Assembly: GCA_029207755.1 (NCBI GenBank) | Contig: JARCOQ010000011.1 | Span: forward strand, 26,353,712-26,417,711 | DNA: 64,000 bases | Origin: Chamaea fasciata | Taxonomy: Eukaryota > Chordata > Aves > Passeriformes > Sylviidae | Direction of reading: 5' to 3' | In this document: in pieces, positions 12,201 to 24,780 of the stretch | Position numbering within the stretch: position 1 is the first letter of the stretch | Layout: each line of letters begins with the position of its first letter | The notes under the pieces: model-generated | The model's input: the letters and a program-made list of their open reading frames with translations, nothing else | Told to the model about the DNA's origin: nothing | The model's database searches: none | Translations under genes and position numbers: made by a program

Positions 12201-15200
12201 TCTTATCCAGAAATTCAGGCAGAATGAAAAATTATAGGTTGAGGAATATCCTGCTTTGCAAAAGTTACCCTGGAACTTGATTTGGGGTTAGGAGAAAATT
12301 GCTGAGTTTTATTGTACCTGAAATATTTTTTTATTCCCAGTAGTAACCCTGGGTAGATTTTCTATTTCCAGAATATGTCTAGGAATAAAATAAGATTGCT
12401 GTTGGTGTTTTTCATTTATCTCTCTTTGTTTCTCGTAGCATATTCATAATGCCGATAATTATTTGGATTTATAATTTGTCATTATTTTAATGGAATAATC
12501 AGTAGAAATCCATTTGTTTCTTACCTTTAGCCATTTCTTCCTTTCCACTCTTGCAATGTATATTTGTGTGGGACATTTCTGTGTGTTTTCTGATGATCGT
12601 ATTTTGCTACTAAAGGTGATAATCATAGATTGCACAGCAGTGGCATCTACAAGGTTAATGTAAGAACGCGGGCTTTGTTACTTTAGGCACTGTTCAGGGG
12701 GAAAAATAAATTTTGAGCATATTGTCCTCTCCATGAGATGGTCAGCCTCACCAAAGCCATAAAAAGGTTCCATAAATACCGATCGTGTCATGCTTTTGCA
12801 TGCTTTTCCCTCTACGGAAATACCAGCCGAAACACTGACACCAATGTCAGGGATAGCAGGACACTGTGGATCTTCCTGGTGCTCATTTCATAAATCCTGA
12901 GTTCAAATCTTGCGCTTGCCTAGGCTCAGTGAGAGAGCCCCCCCTGTTCTTGGTGGATTCTACTGTACTTCTCACATTTGCTGACCCATCTGTTAGGTCT
13001 GTGTGTGCACTCCTTAGGTGCTCACAGGGCGCCTCTCCCTCTGTTGAAAGGCAGAGCTCTTCAATGCAGAGGAATATTGAAAAAAATGATGTAATAAGGC
13101 AAATTTCATGGAGCATCAGGCGTGGCACACTCGGTGCAGGGAGATCTGCAGTCTCAGTGAAAGTGTCACATTTCCTCAGGTCCAGGTCTGATTTTCAGAT
13201 ATGATGGGTGCTGTTGATACCAGGTGGATCCAGTAGTAAGTTTGCAGCATTTCCTAGAATCCCCTGGGATGCTCCCCCAAAATTTTCAAACCTAAAAGAG
13301 TTACTAAAATCACAGTTTGTGCCTTCAGTATTTAAAATTAAAGCCAAAAAGAGGTGTACGAGGGCTCAGGCTGTCATTTCTGCTCCAGTTAGGTGCATTT
13401 TTTTTCTTAATGGACCCTTTTCTAAGGATGAGTTATGTCCTGACTGACAGTTCTTTTAACAGTTTTGTAAAAAAATCAAAGTCAACTTGTGTAAAATCTT
13501 TCTTTTAAAAGTTTTATCTTAGCATGGCAAGTTTATCCTCTCCATTAAGGCTGTATGCATCTGCCACCACTATTTATGGAATTGTTGCAGGGGTGATTGT
13601 ACTTTGTCTAATAGATGTAATTGAGTGAATTGAGTAGTAAGTAGGTGAAAAGCAAGGATTTTGAAAGCGATCTGTGTCTTCAGCAAAGACCTCCAGCCGT
13701 TTTTATTGCTCATTTGCACCAGTTAAACTTATTCATTTTGCTTCTTTTCATCACGGATATCCAAGTGTGACATTAACACTTCATTGGGCTAAAGAATTAC
13801 AACAATTGGTTGCATTTTAATGCACTGAACAAAATGCTGGCACTAAGCAAAGATGAATTGTGCACCCTGAATCTGACATAATGAAATGAGACAACAATCA
13901 AAAGGTGTTTTTAGTACAAATCAAAAAAGGTGTTGCTGCCGAATTCGTGCCACTCAAGTGTGTGTTGTTCACCAGAACAAATATTTTCCTTTCAGATTGA
14001 GATTTGTTACATCCACTCCTGACATGTGTGTTTAGCGTGTATATTCTGCAGGATTTATTTCTGCTTTGCTGGTAAACTGCAGCAGATTATCAGGTTTCAA
14101 AACACACATGCCCTAAGAGTCAAGTTTCTAGAGATACGTTTAGTAGGAGAATTAAAGACTTTATTATATCTCCATGTGTAAACAAGCTACTCACTGGATT
14201 TACAGAGGACAGGCATTAAAGATGCAAATATCCTGCTAATCTTAAACAGTAACGTGGGTAAACATGGAGTGCAATGTCACCTGCAGAATAAAACAAAACC
14301 CTAGCCCAGAGTTTCTACTGAGACAGTAGTTCTGTCTCATTGTATAAACTCTGGAGATTTGTTTTTTCGTTTTGAATTCTTGATTTATGACTTCAAGTAG
14401 AAAACATGCCTGTCTCCTTTGTAGTAATATTTGAGATGTTTTTTGACCGACCTGAACCAAATGCATGGAGTATTTTTATTGTTCTGCTTTGTATTATGTG
14501 GAGCAGAGTGATTTGATACGGTGTCGATGATCCTTAGTGGGGGAAATACTGAAATAATTCATCTTTCCCTGGCAGCAGTAGATAATGTTCTGTCTCTATT
14601 ATCTGCCATGTGCAATTTGTAAATACAATGCTAGGATTATGTTGGGGAGAAGGAAAGAACTGTGTGCTGGTTGTAGAGTAGTGTACCTCAGGTTTTGCCA
14701 TTAAGTCAGAATTTCTGTCTTCCGACACAGCAATGATTTCCTCCTGACTTTTGACCCCCATATTTTGCATCTTCCAAAACTTGCAACTCCTTTTCTTCTA
14801 TGATTTTTTTCACGGCTTGTGAATGGGGTTATGAACAGTGGCATTACTTGTTTCCCTGTCTAATCCTTCTCTGGTGTTTCTCAGTTCTGCAGTTGTTGTT
14901 CAGCTCCCTTCTCTCTGATAAGCATTTGTTCAAATGTATTTTTTACACTCAAAATGCCTCCTTCATTTTCTTCTGCCTTATTCCTTTGAACTTTACAGCG
15001 TTTGGGCAGTGTGATTGTGGCTTTTGCAGCTGTAAGTATGGAGCTGCACATTTATCCTGGCACACCCCAGTAGCATTTACTAGGCCGATAATGCTCTTAC
15101 AAACTCCTGCTATGGTTATTATTTTTCTCATCACTGATAACGATGCTGAATTATGCCCTTTCTTAATGCTGAGGAGATGCAATAAAGTGAGTGATAGTCA

Positions 15201-15776
15201 CTCTCAAAACACCTGATCCATCTGAGTGGCAATTGAGATTTTTTTTCCCTTCAGAATCACCGATACATGTAATGGCCATGAATTAATGACTGTATTTGTT
15301 GTCTTGTGAATTTTTACTATTTAAAGACCATTTGCTGCATAAATACTACTGAATTAGCCATCTGCAGAGCTGTAATTATGGCAGACTTTAAAGCTTATTT
15401 AAACAGGGAACATGAAAATCTTTTCATTACACCTGCAAAAGCAGAAAACCTCTGTAATCAGGGATTATGTCATGGCTTGAAAACAGATTTCTCACTTCCC
15501 TGATATGAAGGGAAACCTGGTTTTACATATATTCATTTGTTTTTCTTCTATTTTTCCTCTATGTTCTTCTCCTGAACTTTCTTCCATCTTTTTAATTAGG
15601 TTGATTTGTATACTCACAGAGTTCTCTCTGTACGATACATCAGACCCATTATGTTTGTGATCCAGTAAATATTATTATATTGTAATATAACCCAGCATTA
15701 AACATCCTGAAGACAAGAACGTGTCCAGGAAATAATATTCCTCATGCTTCCCACAAATGTGCATGCTCTTGGCCTT

Positions 15777-15811
15777 AAAAAAAAAGGAAAAAAAAAAAAA
15801 AGGAAAAAAAA
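15777..15811 (+). repeat. A-rich low-complexity tract
   Basis: This is a run of A interrupted by three GG or G steps, inside the last NAALADL2 intron. No retroposed body could be recognised upstream, so a processed-transcript tail is not supported. Confidence 0.85.
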
Positions 15812-18800
15812 GTGTTTCTTCTGGTAAAATGACATTTATTTTAATGTGTGTCCTCAGTGGATGTTTTAGCCCATTTCACAGCCGTTGTTCTGCTGACTGT
15901 AAAAGCCCTGTCACAGCTGTTGTGTGAGCTCAGTGCAGAGCTCTCATGCCAACCTCCAGCAAGACTTGTGCTTAGGATGCAGCTCCACTCCGTGTCCCTT
16001 GCTGGCAGATCTTGCTTGGTCTGCACTGACGGTGCTAAATAGGGCAGGAATATTTAGTTCCAGGAAAAAAAAATCTACCGTGATCTCAGGAAGCTGTACA
16101 AAGTATTAGATTCTGAATCATTTATTTAATATGGCAGAAACTTAGTATTTTATACATTATTTTATCTTTATTATAAACAGTAGGACTGGTAACATTTTTT
16201 AGATCCAAGAAATATATGAATCCACATTTTTGATCATGACAGATGAGAGCCACTCGTGTATGGTTGAAATATTAGCCAAGAGCACTTCTTGAATATGGTA
16301 CAAAAATAAATGGAATTCATTGGAAAAGAGTTAATATGCAATATTCCCCCACTAACATATTACCCAGGCAGTAGAGCTTAGAAATGTGTTGATGAGGTCA
16401 TTAACAGGAAAATTACCTTAACTGGGACTTAAAAGTAGTGTTAATTTTGTGTGTGTACCTGCCACTGAAGATAATAATGATGTAACTTCAGGCATCTCTT
16501 TAAAGATGTATTGTGAGATAATCTTTTATCCCTCGTTAACTCTTATGATAATTACCTGTGGTAATGGTCTCATGTGACGTGGCACAGAGTTATTTAGGGT
16601 GATAAACGCAGTCAGGATCAGAACTGGAGATCAAGGTCAAGCCAGTTGTCTGCATTAAGCACTGGACACTGTGTGCTGCTTTGTTTAGGAATGGGATTCC
16701 TCCTCAGGAAGAGGATGTTTTACATGGTTTCTAAATAAAAAGTCCTATGAGGCCATCAGAACATCAGCTGTGACCCATTTGGAAATAACTTTATTAATTC
16801 ACTTCCCTCAAGTTCTTCAAAATAGTAGCACATCTGCTTTGAGTTCGAGTGTTCCAGACTGAGACATCCTTAAAAGACAGATAGTTTCCTCCAAATTATC
16901 CACACAAGCATATGTTTCTCTCGCTTGAAAAGCAAGTGTAGCATAAATCATTCAAAGAACATCATGGTTACATTTGTTACCAACAGCTACATTATTTGAA
17001 ATTTAACAAAGAATATTTCATGCCAGTTGCTGCCAGCAAATAACATTTTAAAATACAGTTACATCAATTTTGTTCAATGCATCATCACTCTTTTAAGCAT
17101 AAGTCCTTGTTCTGAGGAGCCGCAGAAAAGCTACTGGTGGATTTTCAAGGAATTTTTACATCTCCATGGGGTGTACATCATTCTCTCATCAGCTGCATAC
17201 TGGCATTGGAAGCTCTGTGGCAAAGACTCTGATCGTGGGTTCTGTGGCTTCTTCAGGAATTTCTACATAAAGTTGCTTAATTATTTTCTGTAAAACCCTA
17301 GAGAAAATAATGCCTGATTAGAGGACTGCTATTGAGTAGTGATAAATAGTGACTTGCAACTTCTGAAGAACAAATGCATCCTATTTGTCTTTTTTTATTT
17401 CACTTCTGTGAAGTCGTTCTCTACTGTTGATTGGATTCTCCTTACCTACTGATCTTCTTTACTCCAAAGCAAGAAAGAAAAAAGCTCCTAAACTCAGCAA
17501 ATTTTCACCACGACAAAACCGTGAGTGCATGGTAATGTTGATGTTCAGCACTGGCAAAAAGATATTTCTTTGCAGCTTCATTTTACTCAAACTCAGTCTT
17601 TAAGCTGGTCAGGCTTCTTAGCTCCATTATTCTTATTTGAAGCTCCTCCTGAACATCAGTCTTCTTATGATCTGCTACTTGCCTCAAGTTGCCAGCTTCT
17701 ATTTGTTCATGGCTATTATATATTATTATACTAGACATTGTTTGCTATCAAAAGTCACAAAAATTAGGAAGTGATGTAATTACTGTTTATTTAACAAAAG
17801 TGACGAAGTTTGGCTACAGGTTGTCATAGATTCAGTATTTCATTTTTTCTTCAGCCATTGCAGAACACTGTCCTATTATCAGAAAATCAAGCTCAGCATT
17901 GCTAGCTTTACTTTATGTCAATCTTTTCTGTTGGCAGAAAATATTTAACTATCAAAAGAATTCCTTCCTTGTACATCTTTCAGAACAGAAATGAAAGTGA
18001 ATATTTTCTGTGAATGTTGAGTTTTGGTCATAAAAAAAGTCCTCCAGCAACCTTTCTTGGCTCAAATTCTTTAACAGACTTTTTGCTTCCTCGTTAGGAT
18101 TCTGGACGCTTGTACATGTGCTTTGGAATCTGGGACTGGTGCACTCAAGGCCCTCACGAAGATTTAAAGTTGCCAAGGTGCATCAAGCTGAAGTTTAGGC
18201 TAGAGTTGGAGTTGGGTTAGGCTTGAGTGATCCTTCAGTGAGAGATTAGTGTTTCTCAGGGCAGTGCATCCCTTGCCTTCGAAAACTACTGTAATCAAAG
18301 GGAGCTGTAGGGAAATAAAAGATAATGTATCTTGTAACCCACTGCTCCTCCAGTTTGGCTTCTCTTTTTCCCTTTGTTTATTTGGCAGGTAGTCAAGCCG
18401 AGACACTTCACAGAGCTGCCAAAATCAGGATTAATTTTTTTAAAGAAGGGCCATTTTAAACTGACCTCTCAGAAATGTACTCAGACTCAAAATGGAATAA
18501 TCACCTCCTTGTGGTCCCTTGTCCCAACAGGATCCTGTCCATGCACATTTACCACAACCTCCATTCGCTAGAATTGACTCAATTAGAGGTGTCCTAATGC
18601 CTGTTTTTTTTGCAAGATAAATTTGTATCTAGCAGGGAGAGAGTTTATCTGGTTTACCACTGTCATATAACAATGCCTTTGAAATGCCTTGCAGTTGGGC
18701 AGACTTTATTTGGGATTGATGTCTCGATTACCTGCAGCTTATCAACTGCTGATAACATGCAAATACATCCCTTTCAGGCAGACACTCACCTCTGAGTGTC

Positions 18801-19130
18801 CCTGATTTTAAGTCTGTCACATTCTGGGATATGTATTGGGAGAACCATTTGCAGCCTGTAAACGAGGGCACTGAGGGAAGGCTCTTTGAAAAGGGAGAAG
18901 ATACGTAGGACACAAAAGTTAGGAAATCATATTCCAAAGAGAGGATCCTTACAGATGTTATGCTGGGTTTGTGGGGACTGAGGGCACTGAAGGAGTGGTT
19001 TTCCAGCTGAGTTGCCCTGAGCGGTTGGGTGCCACATCGCCAATTTCCCTGTGTGTGTGTGTTGTTCCATCCCATGGCCCCAGAGCCGGTGACTCCCAGC
19101 GTTCAGTCCCGCAGGGAACAAACATTGTTG

Positions 19131-19211
19131 GAAAACAAAAACAAAAACAAACAAAAAAACCCCAAACAAAAAACCCCCAAAACAACCAAACAACCAACCA
19201 AACAAACAAAA
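19131..19211 (+). repeat. (A)nC low-complexity tract
   Basis: About 80 bp made almost only of A and C: AAAAC, AAAC, AACC and CCCC steps. It is the approximate complement of the G/T tract at 19777-19875. The open frames over it (Lys/Gln/Thr-rich) are compositional. Confidence 0.9.
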
Positions 19212-19776
19212 GGGGTTCCTCTGGGTGAGCTCTAATGACATGCAATGACACTTCACCGGGGCAAATATTTCCTCCTGATAAAAGCTAATCTTACATGGCC
19301 AGCAGTTGTAATTTTAAAATTATTAATCTTCTGCCACAATGCTGCTGTGAAATAAAATAGGTGAGATAACAAAAGTGCATGTGGGTGTCAAAAAGGTTTA
19401 AAAAGGAAGAGAAGAAAGGAGAAGAACCCTTGGAGATCAAAGGATAAGGATCCCAGAGGAAGAAAGGAAACTTTCTGCATGTTCACTGCAAAATTTTCTG
19501 AGGTGCAAACTTGTGTAAAGAAACCAGTATAGATCCCCTTGTGCTGTTTCCTGAGAAGATTTTGTGGTATTTTTATGTCCTACAATGAAAAACCACTGTA
19601 TGGAACTGGACGTCCCAACACGTAAATATTGTTATTAGAGTGCATTTACTTATTTACCAAAGTATTTTATGTCTTACAAACATGAATGAAAGCAGACTCC
19701 TAAATGTAAGAAAAGTGCATTCAAAATTGAACAGTATCAGGGGAAAGGAAAATTCAGAGAATCCTTGTTCTGGTGT

Positions 19777-19875
19777 GGTTTTGGGGGGGTTTTGTTTTGG
19801 TTTTGTTTTGTTTTGTTTGGGTTTTTTTGTTATTTGTTTTGTTTTGGTTTTGGTTTTTTTTTTGTTTTTTTTTTC
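19777..19875 (+). repeat. (GTTTT)n low-complexity tract
   Basis: About 100 bp of T with G: a G7 run, then GTTTT, GGTTTT and GTTTTTTT steps, ending in long T runs. Its reverse complement resembles the A/C tract about 565 bp upstream, so the two form inverted arms in the pre-mRNA. Confidence 0.9.
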
Positions 19876-22824
19876 CCTTGGAGAGTACAAGAAAAACCAA
19901 TTCGGGGAATTATAAAATTGAGTTTGTGAGGATGCTGAAGTCATAGCACATTGTGTTATAACTGGAATAGACAGAGGCTGCCCTCAGCATTTATCTCTAA
20001 ACAATTTTACTGTGATTCCACAGAGAAAAGCTGCACTCATTTTCATGTGGGACAGTAGCGTTACCATCATGTCCTAATGATTTAATAATTACTTTTCAAA
20101 ATCTCAAATGTGGGCTGTTAGATGGGAGTCCGTTTGTAAGTGCTTGAATAATTCATCTTGTGTTGTACATTACCTGCAGACAAAATTTTCCTGTAGGCTA
20201 AAAAATCGTTTTTCGTGACAAGAATAATGAGGTAATCTTGTTTCATCTTGAGCTGTCCAGTTGCTCTGATATTGAAGTTGTGTTGAAGTCAATCCATTTC
20301 TAGTGTGATCTGTCATTCAAGGATTTGTCAAATTCCTTCTGGTCTGGTGGGTGTGACAGCACCTCCTTATTTGTGGTTATGCAGAACAGGGTTTAATGGC
20401 TTTATTTTGACCGGCAATGCTTGTGTTCCTAGGCCTGCCAAGGACTTGCGAAAGTTACCGAAGAGGCTCTGTTTCTGTTTCTTTACTTTGCTAAGGCTGT
20501 TTGTTTGTTTGTAGCCCTTTTATCTCTTTCATTGGTACTGCCTGAAGTTATTAATTAGGTTTCCTACCTCAGTGTTACACTTCTCGGGTCACTGGGATGT
20601 GTCATAGTAACAAGCCCATTAGGATGAATGATGTGTGTTGTAATTTCATCAGTGTCGTCAATGATGTATTGCAGTTTTCTGTTGAGGAGTGTCTTTTTGT
20701 TTTGTGGGGGTCAGGCTGACTGTGTGAATGATATTTATAAGATAAAATAGTTAAAGATGAAGGTAGATACTTAAGCAATTAGGCCAGAGGCTGGAATTGT
20801 TTTTTTAAGGGTGTAGGCTACAAAACCAATTTGTGTTCAGGAATGTTTAAGTAATTGAATTTCACAGTGTAAATTAAAGTCTCTTGCTATCATTCTGCAT
20901 GTTGTGGGCACATGGTGATACCTTGTGTCAATGAAATGGCTGAGGTTTATTTTTCAGTCCCTGTGTAATCTTTAATGAAAACACTTTTCTGACTTGTAAA
21001 GGCTTGGAAGTAATAAACTGAACTGACCATTTTTTCATTTGATGAAGCTTCAACAGAGATAAGAAGTAAACTTGTATAAATTGACTCTCATGAACATGCA
21101 TAAAGAGAGAAATCATTTTATGCAACAAAGGGGTGGCATGGCTTGCCAAGCAAAGATAAGTAATGGAAAATACAAGATCCCAGTGAGAACTCCTAGCAGA
21201 AAATTTGAAAAAAACAGGTGCTGTATTGTAGTACTTATCATTATTTGCATACGTAAAAATATAAATGAGATTCTGTCATACTATGTAATCAGCTATTCTG
21301 AAGTCATGTCATTATTTCAGAAGTTAAGGTATTATTTTCAAATTAAGACAGGAGACTGCTTGTCTCATTCATCAAACAACTAAGCTCTCATCAGACACCA
21401 ATTTGCCCTGCATTCAGGTGGGGTGCCCTAGCAATTCTTGTTTTCACTTGGATCACATGCTGATGTATTTAGTGTGGAATCGCCAGTGGTTCCAAAATCA
21501 CGGCAGTAGATTTAAACTGTATTAAACACCCTTATTAGGGTCAGGGTAGACCGTGTTTTTTAGCGTGCGTGCCTTGTTCAGAGCACATTTGATGGTGGGA
21601 CATGAGGTCTGTTCCTATCCACCACCAACATTGTCTCAGCAGCCCCCAAATGTTCCAGTGCTCAGACCATCCTCCATTTCGAGTGATTTCTGGCAGTCTA
21701 AGTCAGTGTTGTTTTGCTGTGGTTGCGGTCTTAAGATGTTTTTATGAGTTGACCTAAAGGAGCAGAGGGATCCGAACACAGATCAGGGCACCAGTGTTGT
21801 AGGCATTTGGAGTGGAATTCCACCTCAGTCAAACTCTCCCAGCCACCAGCAGCCAGATCTCTCCTGAGGGTAGAAAGAAATGTGATCATCTCTAGCACTG
21901 GCCGTGCTGTTGGAGGTGTTTGAGGGGCTGTGAGCAGGCTTCTTTCTCCCTGTGAACTACGGGAACTATAGAGGAGAGTTCTTCAAAAGACTGGTTCTGC
22001 TTGCACTGATCTCAGCAGGAGTCCCTGAACTGAGGCAGCAAAATCAATCCCTGCTTTGAAAAATGCAGTGTTTCCCCTAGCACAGCCTATCCTTAAAAAC
22101 CAACCAACCCAGAGTTGATCTGGTTCTCAGCATACACAGTTTTCATTTACTGTATCACAGAGACTGCTTTGGGACAGTCCGCAAGATAACCTGAGTCCCC
22201 TTTGAGTATGAGCTGCACCGTGGTTAGGGAGCATGGAGTTGTCCTGCGGCTGCTGCAGTGCCAGCTGAGGAAGTTACTGCCACATCTACCTGTTCCTGCC
22301 CTCGTGATGGGGCTTTCTGTCCCCACTGAGCTGTTCATGCAGGTGCTCCCAACCTGTTTCTGTCTAAATGCTCTCTGTCAGTGATGACCCATTGTTTAAA
22401 CTGTCTTTCTGCGGCAGTGTGGGATTCAAACCCTCTCCCTCCTCTGTTTAGATCTCCGGTGCACTGCATTGCACACCCCTTGAACTGTCTGGATGTATTG
22501 CTGTCAGGGGATGGAAAACTCCTCATTCCCTCTGCACACTGCTGGGTTTGGATGTATACCCAATATTGGGGACTAAGAACACAGGCTGAAGAATTGCTTT
22601 ATGAGGACAGGAGTTATTTCATATCTTGGTTAAAAAAAAATGGCCTCTCATTCAAAACATTTTTTAAAGCTGAAGAGCATGGCAAAAGATTGTGGGTGTT
22701 CTGTGGTGTCATTGCTTGGGCTGCTTTGTTTCTTTTCCCCGAGGCAGAGTTGCAGTTAGGTGATTCACAGAATGATAAGATGCCCTTTTGTGTTCATCTG
22801 TCTTCTGTAAATGAACTTGGCCGT

Positions 22825-22873
22825 TTCATTACTAATTACTAATTCATTACTAATTACTAATTCATTACTAATT
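22825..22873 (+). repeat. 18-bp tandem repeat, about 2.7 copies
   Basis: The unit TTCATTACTAATTACTAA is repeated exactly at 22825-22842 and 22843-22860, with a partial third copy at 22861-22873. Each unit itself holds a near-duplicate ATTACTAA step, so it probably grew by slippage. Confidence 0.95.
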
Positions 22874-23933
22874 GGAGTTGCCCTTTGGCCTGTTCTGTTG
22901 TGCCAGTAGGTTACTAACAAGGTGTGTGAGCGGTCCTGTTTCTTCCTGGGTTCTCCATGAAACAGCCTCTCCCCTGCCCCGAACACCTGTCCTGTACTTA
23001 AGGACAAGGTCCTGCACCAAATCACTGCAGCTTTCCTGTTCCAAATTTCATTCACTTCTGTTTGCAATCAAACAAAATCTCCTGGGTGGAGATTTATGAT
23101 ATTCATGTGCTCTTCTAATTAGTATAATGATTACACCTGGTTTTGGATAACATTTATAGCCTGCTTCAAAGAGTCCCATTAAAATCACCGACTAGCTTTG
23201 AATTCTGAGCCTTCCATGCCTCATACAGGAGCATTTCCAAGGGATCACACAATACTCTTGCATCTGTTTTTCTACAAACCGTTAAAATTTTTTTTGCAGA
23301 TATTACTGGAAAACCCAGATTTTGTTTCACACGGGTTTAGCTGTGTGTGCTGTTTCTTTCCTCTAGTATGGGACATTAAAGATGCGTTACTCTTGTTCTG
23401 AAGCCACAAAGGATTATTGATGAAATAAAGTCTCTGCTGAAGGCAAGGAGAGTTTTACCATTGGCTTCAATGCAGCTGGAATTTCACCTCTGAAGTGTGA
23501 AATAAATAACGGGAGCAGATAGGAAAAACAAAAACAAAACCAAACCTGGGCTGAGGGTTCACAGCAATAACCAAACTCCTTTTAGAGGGCAATGAATGGA
23601 ATGCATATGAGACACAAAATCCTTCACGAGGGGTGTGATAGGTGCATGCTCATGCTTTTGAATAAAATCCTGAATGGTCAAAGAGGAATGTGAGATTTGT
23701 TTGATGGATTTAGTAACTTCTCCAGTGTAAGTACACGCAGTTCAGTGAATGGATTCAGTTTATAGAGGCGTAATAAACATGCATTTGTCTCTCAATCTGC
23801 CATGGGTCAGCTTTACTGTGCATAATATCTATCATCTGTAAGCTGTGGCTGATACTTGCAGGGTTTCTTGATGGCATCTGATCGATTGTTTCTGAGTCAA
23901 AATTTTACCATTCTCTCCATTGTTCTCTTTCAG

Positions 23934-24132
23934 AAATATTCTTTACAGACTGGACGACAGGACCAGCCAGTTTTCAGTACTGCTGAAGGCACTGGAGCAC
24001 TGCAAACTGCATCAGTCAAATGAGACCGTTCAAGCAGCCTTGTCAGAGGTGCTGAGCAGCATCAATTCAGCTCAGGTTTACTTCAAAGCAGGACTTGATG
24101 TGTTTGAGACTACCTTAGCTGGAAAGAAATGA
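23934..24132 (+). CDS. NAALADL2: NAALADL2 terminal coding exon with stop codon
   Basis: The exon starts after TCTCTTTCAG at 23933. Its first base completes an arginine codon; 65 further residues and TGA (24130-24132) follow. The peptide reads NILYRLDDRTSQFSVLLKAL, then EHCKLHQSNETVQAAL, then SEVLSSINSAQVYFKAGLDV and FETTLAGKK. This is the C-terminus of NAALADL2, the end of the helical dimerisation-like domain in the extracellular part. Asn-Glu-Thr at 24019-24027 is an N-glycosylation sequon; I recall a similar SNET in the mammalian protein. The reading frame is intact, with no frameshift or early stop, so the gene looks functional at this end. The three exons together give 163 residues, about the last fifth of a protein of roughly 800 residues. 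Confidence 0.96.
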
Positions 24133-24696
24133 GAGGATTCTCTGCATTCTAAGACATTTGTTTACAACTCGCTAAACAAAAGTTCAGCTTGGACCAGAAT
24201 TGCTCTGAGGATCAAACCTTGCTCAGCCTTTCCTTCAGCTGGCGCTTAAAGGTACTGCAACACAGTGGTTTAAGAAATGTAAAACAGTATTTTGCACTGT
24301 TCACAGTATATCTCAAATGTCTCTTCCTGAATGTATAAAACCTAAAGAGAGGGAATAACACTTCACAGGTGATTTTTGGAAGGACAACTGCTGTATTTTT
24401 GTATGTAAAGTATGTTTTTATGACCAAGAGCTCAATCCTGCGAAGTACCAAGCACGTCCTGCGATGTGCTGAAGCCCCGGTTCTGAGACACCCCAGATGT
24501 GCGCCCAGGGGAGATTTCCTCTGTCAGAAACATCTGACTCAAGTTTCTTAATGTTTTCAGCAAGCTCATCTTCTTCCTTACTCCGTTCAGAGTAAGTAGT
24601 TGAAGGATGTGGTGTTTCCATGGGTATCCAGCACCAGAGTGGAAGTGCACAGAGCACCTTTACGGGTGCAATCCAACAACTTTACTCCTGTGGAAC

Positions 24697-24702
24697 AATA
24701 AA
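24697..24702 (+). terminator. NAALADL2: Polyadenylation signal AATAAA (first)
   Basis: A canonical hexamer 565 bases after the stop codon, in the sense of NAALADL2. It is followed by a modest T/G content. Confidence 0.55.
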
Positions 24703-24755
24703 TACCTCAGTCCTGAGAATACAGATAAACTTTGACTCTTCCATTTCTGTATGAA

Positions 24756-24761
24756 AATAAA
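24756..24761 (+). terminator. NAALADL2: Polyadenylation signal AATAAA (second)
   Basis: A canonical hexamer 54 bases after the first signal start. It is followed at once by a T-rich stretch typical of downstream elements, which makes it the likelier main site. Confidence 0.6.
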
Positions 24762-24780
24762 GGGTTCTTTTCTCTAATGC

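Larger units (their letters stand above)
9259..23933 (+). other. NAALADL2: NAALADL2 last coding intron (about 14.7 kb)
   Basis: This is a phase-2 intron with a GTATGG donor and a TGTTCTCTTTCAG acceptor. It is AT-rich with no recognisable exon, CR1 copy or LTR. It holds A-rich tracts (15777-15811), complementary A/C and G/T tracts (19131-19211 and 19777-19875) and an 18-bp tandem repeat (22825-22873), all listed separately. The many short open frames have no supporting domain or codon pattern. Confidence 0.85.
24133..24780 (+). other. NAALADL2: NAALADL2 3' UTR (proximal form)
   Basis: Non-coding sequence follows the stop codon and continues to the paired polyadenylation signals at 24697 and 24756. 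The exact cleavage site cannot be seen; the T-rich stretch after 24761 (GGTTCTTTTCTCT) is a plausible downstream element. Open frames on either strand here are chance. Confidence 0.65.
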
